From assembly GCA_016717005.1 (NCBI GenBank), contig JADJUF010000008.1:201501-265500 (forward strand): a stretch of DNA of 64,000 nucleotides. The letters are read 5' to 3'. The stretch's first letter is position 1. Every line of letters starts with the position of its first letter. Of this stretch, positions 58,780-64,000 are shown in pieces. The notes under the pieces are model-generated. The model saw only the letters and a program-made list of their open reading frames with translations. It was not told the origin of the DNA and did not search any database. This DNA is from Myxococcales bacterium (lineage in GTDB: Bacteria > Myxococcota_A > Polyangia > Haliangiales > Haliangiaceae). A program made the position numbers and the translations under genes.

Positions 58780-59688
58780 GTGAACCGGCCCATCGTCGCC
58801 GGGGTCGGGTGCGTCCGCGTGTCGATCTCGGCGCTTGCGCACCGGGTGCCAGACGCGACCTCCGGGGACGCCGGCGAGCTGGCCGCGATCGCCGTGTCGC
58901 CAGGTCCGGGCGTCGCCGTCGCGCTCCGGACCGCCGCCGCCTTCGGATGTCAGGCGCGCCTGGCCGGCTGGGTCGGGACCGATGGCCTGTCGGCGCTGGC
59001 CCGGGCCACGCTGGCCCAGGACGGGATCGACGGGGCGCTGCTGCGGGTCAACCCCGGCGGCTCGCCGACCGAGATCGTGACCGTCGACCCGCACGGTGGC
59101 CGCTTGATCCAGCGCGCGGCCGGCGACGAGATCGACCTCGACGCGCTGCCGATCGACGTCGACGCCACGCTCGGCGGCGCCCGGGCGCTGTTGCTCGACG
59201 ACTCGGCCCCGCGCGCGCAGATCGAGGTCGCGCAGCGGGCGCGGGCCCGGGGCATCCCGGTGATCATCGACCTGACCGGGCCGGTAGAGGGCTCGGGTGA
59301 GCTGGTGGCGTTCGCCGACATCTTGATCACGTCCGAGCGCCTGCTGGCCGAGCTGGCGCCGCGCCGAGATCTGATCGAGGCGCTGGGCGAGCTGGTCCAG
59401 CTGGGCCCGCGCGCGGTCGTGGTCACCCTCGGCGCCGCGGGGGCGGTCGGGCGCCACGGCGGCGAGCTGGTCGAGGTGCCGGGCTTCCCGATCGAGACCA
59501 TCGACGCGACCGGCGCTGGCTCGGTGTTCCACGGCGCGTTCGTGGCGGGCTTGCTCGGTGAGCTGCCGTTCGCGCGCTGCATCGAGCTGGCGTCGGCGGC
59601 CGCGGCGCTGTCGTGCCAGGTGCTGGGCGCGTGGGACGGGGTCCCCGAGCGCGACGACGCGCTGGCGCTGGTCCAGACCCGGCGCTGA
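58780..59688 (+). CDS. PfkB-family carbohydrate kinase-like protein without the catalytic Asp
   Basis: 302 residues from GTG 58780, with GGAG seven bases upstream. The ribokinase-like fold is clear: GVGCVRVSISALA at the N-terminus, GWVGTDGLSALARATLAQDGI, and the signature DATGAGSVFHGAFVAGLL near 242-259. In active PfkB enzymes the signature reads GAGD; here Ser248 replaces the catalytic base Asp. It may be a binding or regulatory protein, or use another base. It is divergent from the sigma factor gene. Confidence 0.85.
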   Translation: MNRPIVAGVGCVRVSISALAHRVPDATSGDAGELAAIAVSPGPGVAVALRTAAAFGCQARLAGWVGTDGLSALARATLAQDGIDGALLRVNPGGSPTEIVTVDPHGGRLIQRAAGDEIDLDALPIDVDATLGGARALLLDDSAPRAQIEVAQRARARGIPVIIDLTGPVEGSGELVAFADILITSERLLAELAPRRDLIEALGELVQLGPRAVVVTLGAAGAVGRHGGELVEVPGFPIETIDATGAGSVFHGAFVAGLLGELPFARCIELASAAAALSCQVLGAWDGVPERDDALALVQTRR

Positions 59689-59748
59689 CCGATCCCGGCG
59701 TCGCCTCGCGGCGGCGGCGGCGCGATCGGACGTGGTAACGCTTCGGCC

Positions 59749-61984
59749 ATGGCCGAGGCCCCTGCCCCACCCCCCCGTCCGACTGTCGCCGCGTTCGCGA
59801 GCGGCGCTGGCGCCGCGCTGGTCGCCGCGCTGGTCCTGGCGATCGTCGACGGGATCGCCACCGGCGGCGGCGCCATGATGACCGTGCTCGGCCTGTGGGG
59901 CCTGCCGGCGTTCGGGTTCGCGCTCTACGCCGGCGCCATCGCCGCCGGGTTCTCGGCCACCTTCGGCCCCGGCGCGATCGGTCGGCTGCGCGACGATCGC
60001 GACCGCGACGTCGCCTGGGCCGCGGTCGTCCTGGCCGCCGCGGTCGTGGCCGTCGCGGTCGCGACGATCGTGCCGATCGCCACCAAGCTGATCGTCGCCA
60101 ACGCCCACCGGCCGGTGCCAGGCGCGCGGGTCATGGGCCCGGTCGCGATGCTCATCGCGATCGGCGCCGGCCTGGTGATCGTGCCGCTGGCCCGGCTGGC
60201 GCGGGTCGTCGTGGCGCCGGTGCCGGCGCTCGCCGGCGTGCCGCGGTTCGTCTGGGCGGTCGGCCTCGCGGTGATCGTGATCCTGGTGATCGCCCGCCAG
60301 CGCCTGCTCCACGCGGGCTTCGACAACGCCGCGCTGCCGATCGGCGCGATCGTCGAGGTGGCGCTCCTGCCGGTGGTGACGCTCGTGCTGGGCGCGCTCG
60401 CGCTCGGCCCGCTGGCCGCGGTCCGACGGGCGGTGCCGGCGCGCGGGCCCGTGGTCGCGGTCGGGCTCGTCGTCGCGCTCGGGCTCGGCGTCGTCACGCT
60501 GGGTCGGCAGCCGTCAGCGGCGGTGGCCAAGGCCGTGACCGAGCGCGGCGTCGCGTCGCGCACGTTCGTGACCGTGCTGCAGTCGCTGTCGGATCGCGAC
60601 GGCGACGGCGTCTCGGCGTTCTTCCGCGGGCCCGACTGCGACGACCACGACCCCGAGGTCAACCCCAACGCCAAGGAGATCCCGGGCAACGGCAAGGACG
60701 ACAACTGCCAGGGCGGCGATCGTCCGCGCGAGGTCGGCGCCGACCCCGCGACCGCGCCCGACGCCGGCCGCGGCGCCCACCGACGGCGGCGCCGCGGCGC
60801 CGACCGGCCCCAGGACCAACGTGCTGATCATCATGATCGACACGCTCCGGGTCGATCGGCTCGGCGCCAGCGGCTACCAGCGCAACGGCGCGTCGCTGAC
60901 GCCCAACATCGACAAGTTCCTGACCCAGGCGGTGTGGTTCAAGCGCACCTACGCCCAGGCCAACAACACGCCGCGGTCGATGCCGAGCTTCATGACCTCG
61001 CGCTACCCGTCGCTGGTCAAGGTCGACCAGATGCACGCCAAGTACCCGCGGGTCGACGACGCCAACGTCATGCTGTTCGAGCAGCTGGCCGCCGCCGGCT
61101 TCGAGACCCGGGGCCACGCGTCGCACTTCTACTTCCGGCCCGAGCGGAACTTCACCCAGGGCTTCACCACCTTCGACAACGACGGCGCGCTCGACATCGG
61201 CCCGTCGAACAAGGACGTCGCGTCGCCGCGGATCGTGCCGCGGGCGGTGGCGTCCCTGGCCGAGCTCGGCAAGTCGCACCAGCGGTTCGCGATGTTCGTG
61301 CACCTGTTCGAGCCGCACTCGAGCTTCGTCGAGCACCCGGGCTACCCGCCGGTGACCACGTCGGGGACCAAGGCCCACGCCGAGCGCTACGACTACGAGA
61401 TCGCGTTCGTCGACGGCTGGGTCGGCCAGCTCCTCGACGGCCTGACCGCGGCCGGCCTCGACGACGACACCGTCGTCGTCGTCATGAGCGATCACGGCGA
61501 GGCGTTCGGCGAGCACAATTTCGGCGGCCAGAGCATGTTCCACGGCACCAACCTGTACGACGAGCAGCTGCGGGTGCCGTTCGCGTTCCGGGTGCCGGGC
61601 GCGCCGGCGCGCGCGGTCGACGACGTCGTCCAGCTGATCGATCTCGCGCCGACCGTCGTCGACCTGGCCGGCGCCGCGCCCGACCCGAGCTGGCTGGGCC
61701 GCAGCCTGGCGCCGGCGATCCGGGGTGAGGCGCTGCCGCCCCGGCCGGCGTTCGCGGAGCTCCTGGCCTACCCGGGCTGGGAGCAAGATCTGAAGATGGC
61801 GGTCGCGGGCGACGGCGCGTGGAAGATCATCAACGTCATCTCGCAGCGGCGGACGGAGCTCTACGAGCTGGCGACCGACCCCGGCGAGCGGCGCGACCGC
61901 TGGGGCGACGCCAGCGCGGCCGCGGCCAAGGACCAGATGCAGCAGCTCTTGCTCGACTGGGTCGAAGTCACGCTCGCGCAGTGA
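59749..61984 (+). CDS. Membrane-anchored sulfatase-family enzyme, apparent frameshift near 60760
   Basis: From ATG 59749 one frame codes six or so transmembrane helices and then a Ca-binding-like segment (DRDGDGVSAFFRGPDCDDHDP, VNPNAKE). From about 60770 the coding frame changes by one base and continues as a sulfatase domain to 61984: IIMIDTLRVDRLG, NNTPRSMPSFMTSRYPS, and SDHGEAFGEHN near the end. An internal ATG at 60821 could start a soluble form. Joined, it would be about 745 residues, an LTA-synthase/arylsulfatase-like layout. A one-base insertion in GCGCCCGACGCCGGCCGCGG explains the break; sequence error is possible. Confidence 0.75.
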
Positions 61985-62003
61985 ACCCCGACGCGGAGGC
62001 CCC

Positions 62004-62450
62004 ATGACCACGCCCGCCAAGACCTACCAGAACCCGACGCCGACCGTCGACGTCGTCATCGAGCTCGACGGCCGCCCCGGCACGGTCGTGCTGATCGAGC
62101 GCGGCAACGAGCCGCGCGGCTGGGCCCTGCCCGGCGGCTTCGTCGATCGCGGCGAGTGGGTCGCCGACGCCGGCGTGCGCGAGGCCAAGGAGGAGACCGG
62201 CCTCGACGTCGAGCTGACCGAGCTGTTCCACGTCTACAGCGACCCGGCCCGCGACGCCCGCCAGCACACGATGTCGACGGTGTTCCTCGGGCGGGCCGCC
62301 GGCGCGCCGATCGGCGGCGACGACGCCACCGGGGCCGGGGTGTTCGCGCTCGACGCGCTGCCGACGCCGATCGCGTTCGATCACGCGACGATCCTGGCCG
62401 ACTACGCGGCGTACCGCGCCAGCGGGCGCCGGCCGCCGCCGCGGCGGTGA
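62004..62450 (+). CDS. NUDIX hydrolase
   Basis: 148 residues. The Nudix box is complete: G-F-V-D-R-G-E-W-V-A-D-A-G, then REAKEETGLDVEL (about 50-75). The substrate is probably a nucleoside diphosphate derivative; ADP-ribose-type specificity is suggested by general similarity only. The gene starts 19 bases after the sulfatase stop and could be co-transcribed with it. Confidence 0.9.
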   Translation: MTTPAKTYQNPTPTVDVVIELDGRPGTVVLIERGNEPRGWALPGGFVDRGEWVADAGVREAKEETGLDVELTELFHVYSDPARDARQHTMSTVFLGRAAGAPIGGDDATGAGVFALDALPTPIAFDHATILADYAAYRASGRRPPPRR

Positions 62451-62473
62451 CCGCGGTCGTGTACCATCGGCGG

Positions 62474-63499
62474 ATGCGTACTCCGCTGGTGACGATCGCC
62501 ATGCCGGCCTTCAACGAGGAGCACTACATCGAGGCGTGCATCCGCTCGGTCCAGGCCCAGGACTACCCGGGCGATCGCATCGAGATCCTGATCGCCGACG
62601 GCCGCTCGACCGACCGCACCCGCGAGATCCTGGCCGAGCTGGCGATCGACGACCCCCGCATCAAGGTGATCGACAACCCCGATCGCCTGCAGGCCGCCGG
62701 CCTCAACCAGCTCATCCGCGCCGCGCGCGGCGAGATCGTCGTGCGCATGGACGTCCACTGCGAGTACACGCCCAGCTACGTGCGGACGTGCGTCGAGCAG
62801 CTCGAGGCGACCGGCGCCGACAACGTCGGCGGCGCCCAGCGGGCCAAGGCCAAGACCGCGTTCCAGCGGGCGCTGTGCGCGGCGCTGGCGTCCCCGGTCG
62901 GCGTCGGCGGCGCCCGGTACCGCGACGCCACCGCCGAGGGCTTCGTCGACACCGTGTTCCTGGGCGCCTTCCGCAAGCGCATCTTCGAGCGCATCGGCCT
63001 CTACGATCCCAAGGCGATCACCAACGAGGACGCCGAGCTCAACCAGCGCCTGCTCGCGAGCGGCGGCAAGATCTACCTGTCGCCGGCGATCGAGGTCCAC
63101 TACTACCCGCGCGACTCGTTCGCGACCCTGGCCAAGCAGTACTGGAAGTACGGGCGCGGCCGGGCCCGGACGCTGCTCAAGCTCGGCCGGTTCCCGACGC
63201 TGCGCCCGCTGATCCCGTTCGGCATGGTGCTCGGGGCCAGCGCGCTGATCGTGCTGCCGCCGCTGTGGCCGATCGCGCCGGCCGCGTTCGCCGCGTACGC
63301 GCTGCTGACCGGCGCCGAGGCGGTCCGGGTCGCCGCGCCGCTGGGGCCGGTCGCGGTCGCGACCGCCTGGGCCATCTTCCCGGTGCTCCACGCGTCGCAC
63401 GGCGCCGGCTTCGCGTCGGGCCTGCTGCGCTACCTGCGCGACCCCGACTGGGGCCCGGTCGAGACCCTGGACGCGCGCCCAGCGCTGCGCGCGGTCTGA
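62474..63499 (+). CDS. Family 2 glycosyltransferase with C-terminal membrane segments
   Basis: 341 residues from ATG 62474. The GT2 domain has TIAMPAFNEEHYIEACIRSV at the start, an LIADGRSTDRT motif (DxS type), the metal-binding VRMDVHCEY (DxD-like) and TNEDAELNQRLL as the catalytic base region. Two or three hydrophobic helices lie near residues 245-315. It is likely to work at the membrane on polysaccharide or glycolipid, as SpsA/ExoA-type enzymes do. Separated by 23 bases from the nudix gene. Confidence 0.88.
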   Translation: MRTPLVTIAMPAFNEEHYIEACIRSVQAQDYPGDRIEILIADGRSTDRTREILAELAIDDPRIKVIDNPDRLQAAGLNQLIRAARGEIVVRMDVHCEYTPSYVRTCVEQLEATGADNVGGAQRAKAKTAFQRALCAALASPVGVGGARYRDATAEGFVDTVFLGAFRKRIFERIGLYDPKAITNEDAELNQRLLASGGKIYLSPAIEVHYYPRDSFATLAKQYWKYGRGRARTLLKLGRFPTLRPLIPFGMVLGASALIVLPPLWPIAPAAFAAYALLTGAEAVRVAAPLGPVAVATAWAIFPVLHASHGAGFASGLLRYLRDPDWGPVETLDARPALRAV

Positions 63500-63602
63500 T
63501 CGTCGCGGCGTCAGCTCGATCAGCTGCGCCACGCCCCCGACCGGCGCGACCGGGACGTCGCGGCCATCGCTCGGCGCTGGCTCGCGCGCCGCGGCGGCCG
63601 CG

Positions 63603-64000
63603 TCACGGCAGGCTGGCGCGATCGGCGTCGAGGCGCGCGAGGCCGCGGGCGGCGAGGACGGCGACGGCGTCCTCGATGCGGGCGAGGAGCTTGTCGCTGG
63701 GCCGGGTGAAGCCGACCAGCTTGGCGGTCTCCTTGCCCAGCTCGAGCCGCGGCAGGCCGAGGTTGCGCTCGAGCACGACCCGCGCGGCGGCGGCGAGCTC
63801 GAGCAGCGGCAGCTCGTCCCAGTCGCGCTTGCTGTCCGCGGCGCGGTCGTCCGGAACCCGGACGGCCGGCAGGGCGGCGGGATCCTGATCGCGGCGCCAG
63901 ACCACGTCGGGGTCGTCGGGGCTGCCGACCTGCGCCCGGGTGGCGGCGATCAGGCGCACGCGCTCGACCACGCGCGGCGTGACCCGGCTGACCGCGAACG
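63603..64000 (-). CDS. C-terminal part of a DUF3320-type helicase-associated protein
   Basis: The frame is open to the window edge, so only the last about 132 residues are visible. The pattern SRVTPRVVERVRLIAATR, VWRRDQDPAALPAVRVP, ELAAAARVVLERNLGLPRLELGKETAKLVGF and a final helix with ARIEDAVAVLAARG match the DUF3320 domain at the end of very large superfamily 1 helicase-related proteins. It converges on the GT2 gene. Confidence 0.75.
   Translation of the reverse strand, partial: FAVSRVTPRVVERVRLIAATRAQVGSPDDPDVVWRRDQDPAALPAVRVPDDRAADSKRDWDELPLLELAAAARVVLERNLGLPRLELGKETAKLVGFTRPSDKLLARIEDAVAVLAARGLARLDADRASLP

Overview
The window is 64 kb of very GC-rich chromosomal DNA (codon third positions almost all G or C). 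It probably comes from a Myxococcota bacterium, perhaps Haliangiales or a Kofleriaceae relative. This rests on the gene families: a Hanks-type Ser/Thr kinase with a PEGA-like tail, RCC1- and PQQ-repeat lipoproteins, a protease with a MYXO-CTERM-like tail, ECF sigma/NrsF and sigma/zinc-anti-sigma pairs, DUF4097 and FHA proteins, and extracytoplasmic Cys- and Gly-rich proteins. No rRNA, tRNA, insertion sequence, prophage or CRISPR array was seen.

Layout. 1-4.5 kb: RCC1 lipoprotein (cut by the window edge), Ser/Thr kinase and TPR protein. 4.6-9.5 kb: RecQ, secreted trypsin-like protease, ECF sigma with NrsF-type regulator, and a 54-residue Lys/Arg-rich protein. 9.5-13.4 kb: YhhN, a double HCCA-isomerase-like protein, a small unknown, a PQQ lipoprotein. 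13.4-22.7 kb: RNase R converging on UvrA across a 29-nt poly-G run, then a DEAD-box helicase with a 51-bp coding repeat. 23-28.3 kb: outer-membrane protein, YfgM-like plus BamB, a GYP-tailed membrane protein, an EAL phosphodiesterase and an SRPBCC protein. 28.3-29.07 kb: gene-free, with 12-bp and 35-bp tandem arrays. 29-36.7 kb: acyl-CoA dehydrogenase, lid-less Hsp70 beside a J-like protein with HPA instead of HPD, a three-gene unknown operon, aspartokinase. 36.7-39.4 kb: CutA, TerC/Alx, collagen-like lipoprotein. 39.5-44.4 kb: a compact operon (below). 44.5-52 kb: HEAT lipoprotein, ATP-grasp ligase, LipB, a Lys-rich Mrr-like protein, then Ddl and a GT51 transglycosylase. 52-58.7 kb: phosphoesterase, a 900-residue unknown, DUF4097, anti-sigma and ECF sigma. 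58.8-64 kb: PfkB-like protein lacking its catalytic Asp, membrane sulfatase with an apparent frameshift, NUDIX hydrolase, GT2 glycosyltransferase, and the C-terminal end of a DUF3320-type protein.

The best candidate for an undescribed system is 39488-42901, probably with larE at 42948. Genes for FHA, a triple zinc ribbon, an E1/ThiF enzyme, a ThiF-like protein that lost its nucleotide-binding loop, a JAMM protease, two DsrE/DsrH-like proteins and TusA follow one another, mostly with 4-base GTGA overlaps. This resembles the activation, cleavage and sulfur-delivery parts of a ubiquitin-like or sulfur-carrier pathway, but no MoaD/ThiS-like carrier is present.

A second theme is short tandem duplications covering stop codons. 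There are seven in the window, four exactly or nearly intact and three decayed. Two genes (M15 peptidase, sulfatase) carry apparent single-base frameshifts and uvrA runs into the poly-G run, so some of these oddities could be sequence errors and need read-level checking.
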